DNA from: Liriodendron chinense
Lineage: Eukaryota; Streptophyta; Magnoliopsida; Magnoliales; Magnoliaceae
Reading direction: 5' to 3'
DNA: 64,000 nt
Assembly: GCA_003013855.2 (NCBI GenBank)
Contig: ML058526.1
Coordinates: forward strand, 4,650,001 to 4,714,000
The notes under the pieces are model-generated. The model was not told the origin of the DNA. It was given only the letters and a program-made list of their open reading frames with translations, and did no database searches. Shown here piece after piece: positions 52,190 through 63,689 of this stretch (within the stretch, counting starts at the first letter, position 1; the number at the start of each line of letters is the position of its first letter). Made by a program: the position numbers and the translations under genes.

Positions 52190-52740
52190 TTGCCTGCGAA
52201 AGGCTTTCGCAGGCATCTCCTGTGCTCAGAATCTAGGTGGGGCCCACCGTGATGTTTGTGAGAAATCTACGCCGTCCGACCCTTTTGTGAGATATTTCAG
52301 GCGTTGCGATAAAAAATGAACGGGATCCAAGACTCAAGTGGACCGAAAACGTGATGAATGAACTTCTACAGTTGAAATATTCCTGGGGCCACAGAAGTTT
52401 CGAATCAGGATAATATTTGTGTTTTCAGTTCATTTCAGTAGGAATGACATTATGAACGGTATGGATGACATGTAAACATCACTGTGGACCCATAGAGGTT
52501 TCAACGGTAGGAATTTTCATACCCTCTTTTTTCTTTAGTGCGGCCCACTTGAGTCTTAGATCCTGGTCACAACGCCTAAAATGATCTCACAAAAGGGTTG
52601 GACGGGCGTGGATTTCTCACAAACATCACCAAATGATCTCACAAAAGGGTTGGACGGGCGTGGATTTCTCACAAACATCACCGTGGGCCCCACCTAGATT
52701 ACGAGCGCAGGAGATGCCTGCAAAAAGGCTTTAAGGGACT
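52190..52740. mobile_element. foldback MITE, GTGGGCCC family, with internal 52-bp duplication
   Basis: GCAGGCATCTCCTGTGCTC, ATCTAGGTGGGGCCCACCGTGATG and TTTGTGAGAAATCTACGCC on the left are matched inverted on the right. The left end carries an extra 11-bp-arm hairpin (52192-52214). A perfect 52-bp tandem repeat occupies 52579-52682. Confidence 0.65.
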
Positions 52741-52814
52741 GTCCATAACTTTGATCTTATCTTTCATATCCTTGCATTTTCCAGGCAATGAATTCCTTAA
52801 GCACTATAAGTTAT

Positions 52815-53615
52815 TCGTGACGGTCCCCAAGAAGTAGATGGTTCGAATCGTTTGGTGGGACCCGTTTTTCACTAAAGAATGACCGTTCATTATATAGGTC
52901 ATTGATAAGATAGTCATCTGATCGTAGCGTTTTCTGCATGGTTACCCAGGAAACGTGTGCGGGACATAATGGACAGTAGATCAATTGATTCTACTGTCCT
53001 GATTCAACTAGGAGCACTGTAACTTGGTGCTCTAAGAACATTAGATCATGAGAAATGCTCCACTTCTAAGTTATAATGCTCCTGGTGGCATCAGTTCACT
53101 TGGACAGTCCGAGTGCTATATCAGTTCAGAACCCTTTTCAGTCCGAGTACTATATCAGTACCACTTCTAAGTTATAATGCTCCTGGTGGCATCAGTTCAG
53201 AACCCCTTTCATGTGCTACCATGCAAAAATTGCATTGATTGGATGATCCAATCCATCCTTCATTCGCCCTTTTTTTTTATTTCCATGCCATGGATGGGAT
53301 GGTTACGATTGCCTAAGAAAAGTGATTCTTCATATTCAAAAGCAATTCCTGATGGTCCCTAATAAACAGATGGATCAAATTGTTGATTGGACCTATTTTT
53401 TTATATAAATAATCTTGACCGTCTGTATTAAAGACCATTAATCAAATGGTTAATATCTGTCAAATCAGTATGATGTTTGCATCCTAACCATGAAATGTGC
53501 ATTTGAACTAATGAACAGTCTGGATCAATGAATTGGACCTTGTAAGTGTCCAAATACAACTAGGAGCACTATAACTTAAGTGCTCTAAGAGCAATAGATC
53601 ATGGCTCGGATCTAG
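52815..53615. repeat. two diverged ~250-bp direct repeats plus an inner duplication
   Basis: 52815-53055 (GGTCCCCAAGAAGTAGATGG ... ACTAGGAGCACTGTAACTTGG) recurs at 53350-53615 (GGTCCCTAATAAACAGATGG ... ACTAGGAGCACTATAACTTAAG). Between them a 38-bp phrase (CCACTTCTAAGTTATAATGC onward) occurs at 53061 and 53161. No gene. Confidence 0.65.
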
Positions 53616-54239
53616 CGCAAATAGATGAGCCAATGATGAAATAACTCGGCCTGAGCCAAGTAGTAATCAGCACTGATCCTTTAGACCCAAAACAACCCAT
53701 GGGCTGAGAGATCTAGGCCGAACCCGGTCCCACAATCCAACGGTCCTGATGAACACCTTCTCAAGTTCAAGCCCAGCACCACTAACAGTTAATATTTCTA
53801 TTTTCTATAAAAGAAAAAGAAGGAAAATAAAAAAAAAAAACCAATCTTGCAAAGTAAAATTTTATTAAGTTAAAATGTGAAAAACATAGACCATTACAAG
53901 ATTCAAAATTCAAATCTATAACTAAGATAGGTTGTAGACCAAGGTATCAAAACTCTGACAATTAGGTCGAGCTCTTGGCTCAAGTTCACCGGCCGTCTTG
54001 CAACCTTGTCTTCTTGGGTTCGACCCCCATTTGAATTCTTATACACCAATAACCAATATATAAAAAGCCTATATTCATATAATGACAATGAAAATAAAAT
54101 AAAAAAACTCGTGAAATACACTTAATGAGTGTACAAGAATCCACTCATTGAATCAGGCCCACATAACGAACGATAATCCGCGCATCGAATGAGGCCCACA
54201 CAACAAATGACGAAAATGGCACATCGGGACGTCATTTTT
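53616..54239. other. 3' flank of the laccase gene
   Basis: No gene. Contains a TCTTGGGTTCGACCCCCAT box B-like motif near 54014 that could be a SINE scrap; too little to call. Confidence 0.4.
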
Positions 54240-57200
54240 CTAACAAAATGGCAAATCTAAAGGAGGCGGCTCAAGAGATTGCAATTCACCAAAACCATTA
54301 TCAACCAAGAATGCCATGGCCAGACCCCAAGTGATATGAACGTCCAAGTGACAATGCATCAGCCAAACTCCTGTGTCCACCAAAAAACAAAAAAAAAAAT
54401 AAAATCAGTGATGATTGGATGCCCGACGAAGCGGGCCCACTATTTAGATGGGCCATGATTGATTCGCATACACACATTCGATGTGTAAACCATCTACCAA
54501 GTCTGCGTATTCTCGACGCCTACAGATCGGATGGCTATGATCGATGCATGTAGTTGATGCACCAAGTTTTAGTGGATGGTCTGCTTAGAAATGGTCCAGG
54601 CCCAGGTTTAGATTTCACGCTGGGCTGGGCAAGTTCCATAGATGTGGGCTGAGGCCTCAATTGTAGGCCCAATAAAAAAATGAGTGGGCCTAGGCTGATT
54701 GTGAGTGGCCCACTGACTCTACCATATGTTTTGAACTTTTGCACACACCACAAATCACAGATTGGAGATCAGATTTGTTCTTTTACCTGGATTATCGGCG
54801 ACGAACCGGATGACGGCCCATCCATTGACCGGAACGGCGACGGTGTTCCTCATCGGTGGATCGACGAGGTTGAATTTCGCTGTGTCCCTCCCCCGATTAA
54901 AATTCCCACTACCCTCAGCGAGGATGTAGAAATCATAACCATGGATATGAATAGGGTGGTTTTCAGGCGTCACAATGCTCGTGTCCTGCAGCACTATCTG
55001 CACCACCGATCCATACTTCAGCTTGAACACCTTGGTTCCTGGGACGGGTTGCCAAAGTGCCTGGCTCACGTTATTTGCTGTGTAATCGAATTGCACTGGT
55101 GGCGTCGGCGGAAAGTCTGTGGTGAAGACGCCGTTGATGCCGTGATGGTGGGCCTGCAGTATGGAGTAGTTCCTTGGGAGCACAAATGAGACATTGTTCA
55201 TGCTGGCGGTGAACCGCTTTCCATTTGGTCCCCTACATGTTTGCCCAGCTGGGCAATCAAAGAGGCCTAAGCCCACTGTAAAGAACAGGTCCACATCGAC
55301 GCTTTTCGGGACCGCGACGGCGGACGGGCTGCGTAGTGAGGTTGTGAATGCAGTGGCTGCACCTGTGTCATTGAATGCCGGTAGGGACGGAAAGGCGGGC
55401 GTTGTGGGGTTCTTGGCCGGGCAAGGCGCGGACTTGTATTCGAGAATGGCAGTGGTGGTGGTGTTATCAAATGGGGCAGGTTGAGCACTGAAGTAGGCCT
55501 TTGCAGCGATGTAGTAGCGGCCCGGTGGCTGATTGGTAGTGATCAGGACGTCGGTCGTCTGGCCTGGGCCGAGCATAATCACCGATGTGGTGAATGGTTT
55601 CAGGTAGGAGGCATCGGCGCCGACGACAGTCATCGGGTGGCCCGCTATGGAGAAGAAGAGCTCGTTGTTTAGGGCCGCGTTGATCACACGGATGAGATTG
55701 GTCTCGCCGGAGTCCACTGGGATAATTACAGTGTCTGCATTGTAACAACAACAACAGATTGGCCGAAATTGATCAATTCATAGATCAATGTGGACGAGAT
55801 TCTATGATGAATGGTCGAGATCGCTTCAAAAATGAGATATTATAGTGTCCTGAATCTGTGCAAGTGTGACCCATTTGATGATCTTGGCAGTTGATTTGAT
55901 GGGCCTCACTATTGATAAGGAATTCCTCAAAATCTCATAGAAGATCCTAACCCTTTCATTACTGTCCCACAAATAAATGGATAAAAAGATATATAAACAG
56001 TTCGGCAGGGTCCTCTTAAAATTCTCCCAGCAAAATGATGGGTGGTAGTTAGCACGTCGGCGTATGATAGGAAAGGGCGCACACAAACCTGAGCTGGAAC
56101 AGTTGTAAAGGTCACCAGGTTGACCGTTGATGGTGAAAGCATCAGATATGTTTGGAGCCGCTCCTGTCCTCGTTGCCTGATTCACCACATCTATTGGATT
56201 TGCATCCCACCATTCACCTGCATCACATCATCATCATCATCACCATCATCAGTACTGTCCAATCAAGACTGGCTGGTGATTCAAAGTGGGGCCCACCTAA
56301 TCCCACCACCACCCAAAAAAAAGTTACAGCATGTGGGGCCCACTCCCCATAACCGTCTGATGAGAAGAGAGATGGGCCACTTACCGAGGATGATCGATGC
56401 TTCACGATTGGGCTTTGTGAACGGATAGGATGTGCTCTGGTTTGGGTAGATGATCAGAGCCCCATAAACGGTGGCCCTCAGCCATGAACTATGTGCATGC
56501 CACCAAAGTGTCCCTTCTTGGCCTTCAACGGTGAATCTGTAGGTGTAGGTCCCACCGGGTCGGATCGGACACTGGGTCACGAATTCCGGACCATCAGCCC
56601 ATGCGGTTCTCATCTGCCGAATTCCATGCCTGCACCAGAAGAAGATGTGAGAATCTGCAAGGAGGGGTGTGGTTGCAAATATGGGGGGCCCACTTGATGT
56701 TTTCACGACATCCAAACCGTCCATCAGATCCGTCGCCAACTTATTTTTCATACCCAAAATCAGGCAGATTAAAAACTCATGTGGGCCACAGCAGATTGAA
56801 CAAGCTTGGATTATAGGGTCCCTACCCCTGCCGGTGAATTCCGTACAAGTTGGCTCCATGGTTGGGAGATCCAGACCATCGATCTCATGGACCTCACATT
56901 GGGTGAGCGATTCTCCAAAAAATCTCTTAGATTACCAAATCATAAACCTCCCATCTGTGACCTACCAACAGACGTCCCAGATTCAAGTAGAGGGAATAAT
57001 ATCTGCCAATCTGTGATATTTCAGGCAATCCATGGCGGGACTGACCCAATCAATGGTCTGGATCAGCTAGCCACAGGCCCCGCATGTACGCAGAGGCTCA
57101 GGACCCTATAATTCCTAGTCCATGCATCACACGCACAATCCTTCCACGTAAACTCATGCATGCATGCTTTTTCATGCATGCAAGCATTCACGAGTGTAAT

Positions 57201-58203
57201 ATATGCATGCAACGGTTTTAGTGAGAACATATTCCAGGTATGCAAGTATGTATGTATGTGTGTGTCATGTATGTATGTATGTATATAATTACCAATGAAT
57301 GGATATGCTGTAGTTAGCCCTGTTCGTGACACTGATGATCAGAGTGTCTCCATTTCTAGCTTCCAAGGTGGGCCCAGGAAATTGACCATTGACTGTGATT
57401 ATACTGTGCGTGTTGCACAGCCTCTTCACTGGTTTTGCTTGAATCTGTTACAATCATATCCATCAGCTAAAGCAAAATATGAAAAAGACAACCTAGGTAT
57501 TTATTCATCGCCATTTTTTAAACGGTGGCGATTCATTCATTGTACACATAGCATATGTGTAAGAAAATCCAGAACACCCAAATCTTGGGTCCTGTTGCAG
57601 TTGGAGCATAGCCCAATAATCACACTGATTGGGCCATCACGACCGTCTGATATTGTCCATTGATTTCCAACTGCTGACCATTTCATATTGAACTATCCAT
57701 CAGTGGCCCACGGATGGATGGTTATGATCACTCGATCAATGTAGTGTTTAGGCTGTAATGGATCCACAATGAGCCTCATGATTTGGACGATCAGGATCCA
57801 TCGATGGCGATAAATGTGGACGTTGGACTCTTCCAAAAGAAACATAGTCCAAATCGTGTGTCCTAATAGCCCAAGAATCACATTGATCGGATCATCAAGA
57901 CCATCTGATAATGTCCAATGAGTTCACACTGCTGACCATTTGGCCAATAACCGGATGGTTATGATCACTCGATCAGTGTAGTGTTCAAGCCGTACAAGAT
58001 CTACAATGGGCCTCATGATTTGGACGATCAGGATCCATCAATGGCGATAAACGTGGACATTGGACTCTTCCAAAAGAAGTAGAGGACGCACAACGAACTC
58101 ATGGTAATGTTCTTCAGCTTCGACGACGAACGATGATGCCGATAGAGCGAAGAGAAGATAAAGCCCAAGAAGAGCCCATGAATTGATGCTGTTGTAACCT
58201 TCC

Positions 58204-58205
<2 letters not shown>
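54240..58205 (-). CDS. LAC: laccase (p-diphenol:O2 oxidoreductase), six exons, intact
   Basis: Exons on the minus strand: 58205-58092, 57444-57293, 56629-56385, 56217-56089, 55734-54787 and 54370-54240. Sizes are 114, 152, 245, 129, 948 and 131 bp. All junctions are GT-AG and join in frame to 572 residues with stop TAG. The 152/245/129 series is the one I know from plant laccases. A signal peptide (SINSWALLGLYLLFALSAS) precedes three cupredoxin domains. All four copper motifs are present: HWHGIRQMRTAWADG, GTLWWHAHSSWLRATVYG, HPIHIHGYDFYI and HCHLDVHITWGLAM (axial Leu). Secreted laccases oxidise monolignols in the cell wall and build lignin. Similarity to the LAC4/LAC5/LAC12 side is an impression. 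A TATA box lies ~95 bp upstream of the start codon and the leader has a GA repeat. Open frames on the other strand here are shadows. Confidence 0.93.
55665..55685 (-). promoter_or_regulatory. degenerate miR397-site position in laccase exon 5
   Basis: miR397 targets many laccases at the VINAALN codons. Here the same codons read GATCAACGCGGCCCTAAACA(A). I count six mismatches to the miR397a complement as I remember it, including positions 2, 3, 6 and 9 from the miRNA 5' end. That is too poor for canonical cleavage. Confidence 0.45.
57244..57286. repeat. (TATG)n/(TG)n simple repeat in laccase intron 2
   Basis: TATGTATGTATGTGTGTGTC then ATGTATGTATGTATGTATA, next to the exon 2 donor. Confidence 0.85.
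57604..58085. repeat. direct duplication (~240 bp) in laccase intron 1
   Basis: 57604-57850 and 57862-58085 share TAGCCCAA-AATCACA-TGAT, CGGATGGTTATGATCACTCG, CCTCATGATTTGGACGATCA and GGACTCTTCCAAAAGAA. The second copy ends right at the exon 1 donor. Confidence 0.75.
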
Positions 58206-58239
<34 letters not shown>

Positions 58240-58293
58240 TAGCTCTTCTTTGTAGCTTGTGGTGGTAATGCAATGGAGATGACGAGAGAGAAC

Positions 58294-58304
58294 TCTCTTT
58301 TTAT
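58294..58304 (-). promoter_or_regulatory. laccase TATA box
   Basis: Minus strand TATAAAAAGAG, ~95 bp upstream of the start codon, followed by a leader ending in a (GA)n run (58206-58234). Confidence 0.55.
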
Positions 58305-58309
58305 ACAAC

Positions 58310-59204
58310 ATGGAGAGAAGAGGTGGTTGTTCTGAGGTTGGCAGATTAGGTTTTGATCTTAGATGGTATTGATATGATTTTTCAATCCTTTGATTGGAAA
58401 GTAATCTTTCTTGATGAATTATAGGACCCTGATAAATAAATAAAGAGGGGCCCAAATGTGCTAAGCTATACAAGTGGGACCCACAGTTTGGTGATCCAGA
58501 CCATTGATTGGATTGGCCCCACCTCAGATGGTCAAATTCCTTGAAACATTTCAACCATCCAATCCTCAGCCTTTTTTATATTATCTCTACATTTGATCTC
58601 AACCATCTATTTATCCACCATGGATCATTAGTTAGATCTTCAATCAGGATTTGTTTTTGGGTGGCATGAACCATCCATGGCCAAGCCCATTTGATCGACG
58701 GTCTAGTCACTGAGCCGTCGGTCCCACTCACACAGATCAGGGCCATGATTGAAGACACTGCTCATGTCCTTATGCATCAAGGGCTGGCCCCACAACCCTC
58801 ATTTTTCAAAGGTCTATTCCCCATTTTGAGTTGGTGCACCCACTAGCCTATCAAAGTCTGAAAATTCAAGCAATCCTTCCTCCACAAGCATCCCATTGGG
58901 ATGAAGTTTCCTATCAGATCATTATTATAACCTTGTTATAGAAAAACAAGATTTTTTTCAACGTTAATAAATTTAGTGGGTGCTTGGGGCCTACCAAACC
59001 TACGTACATGATCATGTGGAAAAAAGCTGAAATACACCCTTTTATATGTTATGTCAAGCACAGTAGTCAAACTCCTCTTTCATGTACTTGGACAAATTTA
59101 TATATTTTTTTCTACAAGCTAGGGTTTCTTGAATGGACTGAGGCTGATGTTTGGTTAAAGGTTGTTAAAAAGGAGTGGACCTTAATCGTTTACAACACCT
59201 TTTT
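58310..59204. other. laccase upstream region
   Basis: Contains the promoter. GTGGGACCCAC and GGCCCCACC fragments near 58480-58520 suggest old MITE pieces. No gene seen. Confidence 0.4.
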
Positions 59205-59665
59205 TTTTTATGCAGCTGCGTAAAACACCCAAACTCTGAGGCCCACCTTGTTTTATTTTTAAATTCACTCTGACCATCAGGTGAGAATCAGCATTTGAAC
59301 GGCAGCCCAGTAAAGAATCTGGTGGGCCACACCAATGCGAAATATTTGAAACTGCTCCTAAAACCCGTGAGTTCACATGGTGTGGCCCACTTGATATTTG
59401 GATCCAGCTGATTTTTGTATTTTCACTTCATCCTGGTGAGTTACACCTGATTAACGGTTTAGATGAAAGATATGCATCTGGTGACCCCACAGACACACAA
59501 ACCTATTGTTGGCACCCCGAGTTGTGGCCTAACTGAGCTGTGGAACGTTCTGATGTTTCCCCCCAGTTCTTAGAACTAAGGATAAAACCTGATGGACGGA
59601 GTGGATTTTATAGAATCAACATGGTGGGCCCCACAAGCTTGGGTGTTTTACTCTCGCTGTAAAAC
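59205..59665. mobile_element. foldback MITE with TAAAACACCC ends
   Basis: Left GCGTAAAACACCCAAACTCTGAGGCCCACCTTG is matched inverted by CATGGTGGGCCCCACAAGCTTGGGTGTTTTACTCTC on the right. The centre has GGTGTGGCCCACTTGATATTTGG. Ends approximate, no target duplication resolved. Confidence 0.65.
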
Positions 59666-61261
59666 AGGATTTTTTCAGGATTTGTATCCGAATGATCTAT
59701 CGTTTGGTAATCTAGACCGTTGATGAATCCCTCCTGGAAGGAGAATGGACCTGGACATCCTGTAACCGATATTGGGAAACTTTTCAGTTGAATGTGGAAC
59801 GGTTTGTAATTCTCTTCTCAGCCGTCCATCTTTCGGCCACAAGTGGAAAGATTGCGATTGTCCTATGAAGGATGGTTTTTAAGTACAGCCTATGATATCT
59901 GGGTTACAACAGATCAATGGTCTGGATTGGAAGAACATATGTTCCACAGTTGTCATATGATATGATTCCCCATTTGACACTTTCATTGGCGTACGTGAGG
60001 GTGAAAAACAGGCCTACAAAAGTTTGAGGCATTATACAATGCTCGGTCGAACCTTGTAAAGTACAAGCGGGCCTCATGGCTCAGTTGTCCAGACCGTTGA
60101 CCTTGTGGGCCCATAATGGATGGCCCATAAATTAATAAAAGAAAAACAACTCCCAAATGGAAATAAAATAAAAATAAAATCATAATCCTTGGATGGGTGA
60201 CCAACAAATAGGTTGTCCAGGAAGAAATTAGTACAGTCACATTCACATTCAACAAAGAAAAGGCCAAACATTCTAGATCAAGAATCTTCAAATCTTAGGG
60301 TTTTTTCTGGGTGCACAGGCCATCCAGAGTGGGGCCCCGCCCAGTATATCAACGGTTTCTACACGGAAACCATGAGCCCCACTTCTACAGACTGCAAATT
60401 AAAGTGTACGTACAAATAATAGTTTAAAACTCAGTGACAAGATGAAACTCGACCGAGTTGACTCATATAGGCTTGGAGCCGAATCACAAGGAAACTCACT
60501 CCAGGGAGTCAACACTCTATGGTTTGGATTATTGCAAGTGCCTCTCTTCTGCAAGACAAATTAGAGAAATCTGTACCAAATGATAAAAATACTCTTGAGT
60601 AGAAGTTTAATTTTCCGTGCATGTGGGACCACTGCTATGAATAAATGGCATCCAACCCGTCCACCAAGTTCCTTCCACCATAAATATTGGACACTCAAAA
60701 ATTCAAGCCAATCCAATCATCCAATGTGCCACACCCACCCAAAAACCTCCAAATTTACTTAGTGGGCCACATGATGGTTGGATCAACCTAATTTTTAGGG
60801 GTTTTCATTTCAATGATGGAGGCACATGTGTCTACAACTAGCCAATCAATTATTCAAAGATAACATCGATAACAGACCGTGTGGGAAATCTGCTAGGAAC
60901 TATGAATTAGAGGGAGGCATTTCTAATAATCCAAACAAGAAGAGAGGTGTTTGCAAGTATCTCTTATGCATTTTTTACCCCACAAAATAACTATTTTTAA
61001 TCATATTTCAAAAAAAACAAAAAAACAAAAAACAAAAAAAAAAAAAACTTGACTCGATATTCATCTGGGTCCGGTTGATCCAACGGCTCAAATTAACTCG
61101 ACTCAATATTTAAATAATTAAATCAGAAAATATTTCAAGTCAATAGTAGATTTTGCAATATATGAGTATAAAAAGTGATGGCCATTGACAGATTGATTGC
61201 AGGGCAAGTTTGTAATAGCACGAGTTGAGACCATATAGCTAGTGGATATCTTTTAACCTTA
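59666..61261. other. intergenic, MITE fragments only
   Basis: 60620-60800 (GGCATCCAACCCGTCCACC, AAGCCAATCCAATCATCC, GTGGGCCACATGATGGTTGGATC) resembles 27300-27400. An A-rich run lies near 61010-61046. No coding homology. Confidence 0.45.
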
Positions 61262-61505
61262 TCATGTGTGATGCGGCATCCAGCCGATCCAATAGGTTGG
61301 CCACACCATGATAGCCACCTTGTTAAAAATCAGCTCGATCCACTCATTAGGTGGGCGACACTTGTAGTTTGTTATTTATCAAGGCTACACATTGTTTTAT
61401 ATGGTGTGGCCCATATAAAGCAACGACCAGGCTGATTTTGGTATAAGATGATCCTCATGGTAGGCCCATATATTGGATTAGTTGGATGTTGCACTCACAT
61501 GACAG
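61262..61505. mobile_element. foldback MITE, ~0.24 kb
   Basis: Left CATGTGTGATGCGGCATCCAGCCGATCCAATA pairs with TATTGGATTAGTTGGATGTTGCACTCACATG. Inner GGTTGGCCACACCATGATAGCC pairs with CTCATGGTAGGCCCA. No coding capacity. Confidence 0.7.
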
Positions 61506-61760
61506 GTTGCATGCTGTCCATTTGGGTAGACAGTAACTTATGGTCCAAAGCTCAGACCTTCTCTTTAAATATTTATTCCCATTGTTTATGTAATTTTTGA
61601 ATTTGGATTTTCTCTTTAAATATTTATTTTATTGTTTATATATATTTTTTTAATCATAAAAACATTGAGTCGAGTCAAATAAACACTCAGTCAAGCTTCT
61701 GAATCAACTCAGCCCAACTGAGAATCCGAGTCCAGTTTTTAATTATAGGAATGGCTGCAT

Positions 61761-62337
61761 TGATGTAGACAGGATAACTGGTTACCACATGGAGAAGATG
61801 GACCATAGAAAGGGTAGAAAAGGGGAGCTGACCAATAGACAGCCTAGTTTGACCGGCCACACTCCTTGTCGACTGGTCGAATTTCAGCCAAAACTCAGTC
61901 CAACTCTTTGAACAGTTTTTGGCAAAATTGGCTAGCCGAATTTATCTGGTCTGCAGGCCAAAATATCCCGAAAATTGGCCGAGTTCGCTGGACCTTTTTT
62001 TTATTGTTTTCGACCAGCCGATCGAACCCGTCGACCGGCCAACACCCAATTTTCGACCAACTGACTGTGCTCCGTAGTTTTGCATAAAAATTCTGTTACT
62101 TTTCATTTTGAATCTAAACTCTTTTTAAATTTATAATTAGGGTTGTTTAGAGTATTTAAGCATGTTTATTTTCGTTAATAGACATTCGATCTCTTTATTA
62201 TCAATAAAATTTCGATTTTCTTCTCTCTCATGGATTCAAGGAAGTCCGGTTGAGGATTCCTAGAAGCTCCGTGGAATTGGAGTATTTATCCAATGAGGAA
62301 GACGGTGATCGTCCTCACCACGTCTACGCCTACGTCA
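61761..62337 (+). repeat. 5' LTR of a gypsy element running off the right edge
   Basis: 577 bp, TGATGTAGACAGG to GCCTACGTCA, then TGGTATCAGAG (62340-62350), the primer-binding site. The start matches the LTR of 17610-20113 (TGATGTAGAACA). Confidence 0.82.
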
Positions 62338-62370
62338 AGTGGTATCAGAGAGAGGAATCCCCTCGGGCCG

Positions 62371-63580
62371 ATGGCAACGAAAAAAAATCATGTGGACGGT
62401 GTTCCAGGGATTCTCTATCTTGAAAATAAGATAAATGCTCTACATCGGGCGAGTCAGTTGTCCATGCATGGGTTGCAGGTGACTCTCAACCGTATCGTGG
62501 TAGCGTTAATTACGCCCCAAGCCCAAGGCGACATCCAGCCTCTCGTAGTCGTCGTGCATCACAAGCTCATTGCTTGGGGGGTGTTACCGGTGGCAAACCA
62601 CAAGGCTATACCAGAAGACTCAGGATCCAACAATGACAACATCGGTGATATCATTGTCCGATAGCCTGCACACGAGGATGTGCATGTAGATCGCGTTACT
62701 AGAGATTTTTTAGGTAAGCCTAAACTTCTTGGATTTAATGGTCTTCTGTACATTGAGGAATTCCTCAATTGGCTAGCGAAAGTTGAAGAATATTTTAATT
62801 ATATGGACATTTCGGAGGATAAAAAAGTTAAGTTGGTAGTGCATAAGTTAAGGATAAAAAAGTTAAGTTGGTAGTGCATAAGTTGAAATTGGGTGCCTTT
62901 GCATGTTGGGAATAGTTGCAGCTCACCCATGCCCGTCAAAATAAGATGCCCATCCGATCATGACCACGGATGAGATGACTTCTTCGATCTTGATTCCTTC
63001 CCAAAGACCATGAACATGTGTTGCTCTAGCAATACCAAAATTATAAGCAGAATCGAACGATTGCCGAATATACAGGAGAATTTTAAAAATTAGCAATGCG
63101 AAACGACTTGTTGGAGATCAATCCACAGAAAGTAGCACAGTTCATTGGCGATCTAAGACCCACAATTCAGGACCGAGTTCAATTATATCCGATCTGGACT
63201 GTGGATGATACAATGGAATTAACAAGTAAAGTAAATGCGCAACTTGCAAGGATTCCTATCCGTATGTATCCTTCAACTCGGGCCCCCACAACGGGTCCTA
63301 CACAGGACTTAGTGTCATTTAAGGGAAATGAGCCAGTTGGAGGGCGCCCTCAGCCTCCAACAATTGTAAACTGTAACATGAGGTGTGTTCCTTCTAGGCC
63401 TCAACAATCAACACCTACAATAGTGGGTCCGAGCAAGATTTCAAATCCATACGCGTGACGAAGGCTGAACAATTATTTTCGTTGTGGCTAGTCGGGCCAC
63501 TTATCTAACACGTGCCCTCAACTTCCCTCAACCCACTTGGACATTAATGACGGGGATGCTGAATGTGAAATAGCGGACTA
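62371..63580 (+). pseudogene. gypsy gag remnant
   Basis: The start MATKKNHVDGVPGILYLENK is near 62371. The region LHRASQLSMHGLQVTLNRI, ALITPQAQGDI parallels the gag at 19.3 kb. The gag core at 62680-62880 (FLGKPKLLGFNGLLYIEEFL, VEEYFNYMDISEDKKVKL) is broken by a 35-bp tandem duplication (62818-62887). The core resumes at 63096 (MRNDLLEINPQKVAQFIGDL) and a knuckle follows near 63478 (YFRCG-stop-SGHLSNTCP, the stop probably from CAG). Not translatable. Confidence 0.8.
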
Positions 63581-63689
63581 AGAGCCTGAAATTGATGAAT
63601 TTGAGCAAGCCGATGAAGGGGACGTAGAAGCAATAGAATGGTTGGCTGAGGTTCATGGTGAATTCTTAGTTGTGATGTGACTATTATAT

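Noticed and set aside
53985..54035. tRNA gene suggested by a TGGGTTCGACCCCCA motif
   Set aside because: Only the B box is present; no cloverleaf or acceptor stem can be drawn.
54680..55672. Plus-strand open frames over the laccase
   Set aside because: Antisense shadows of exon 5; no domains.
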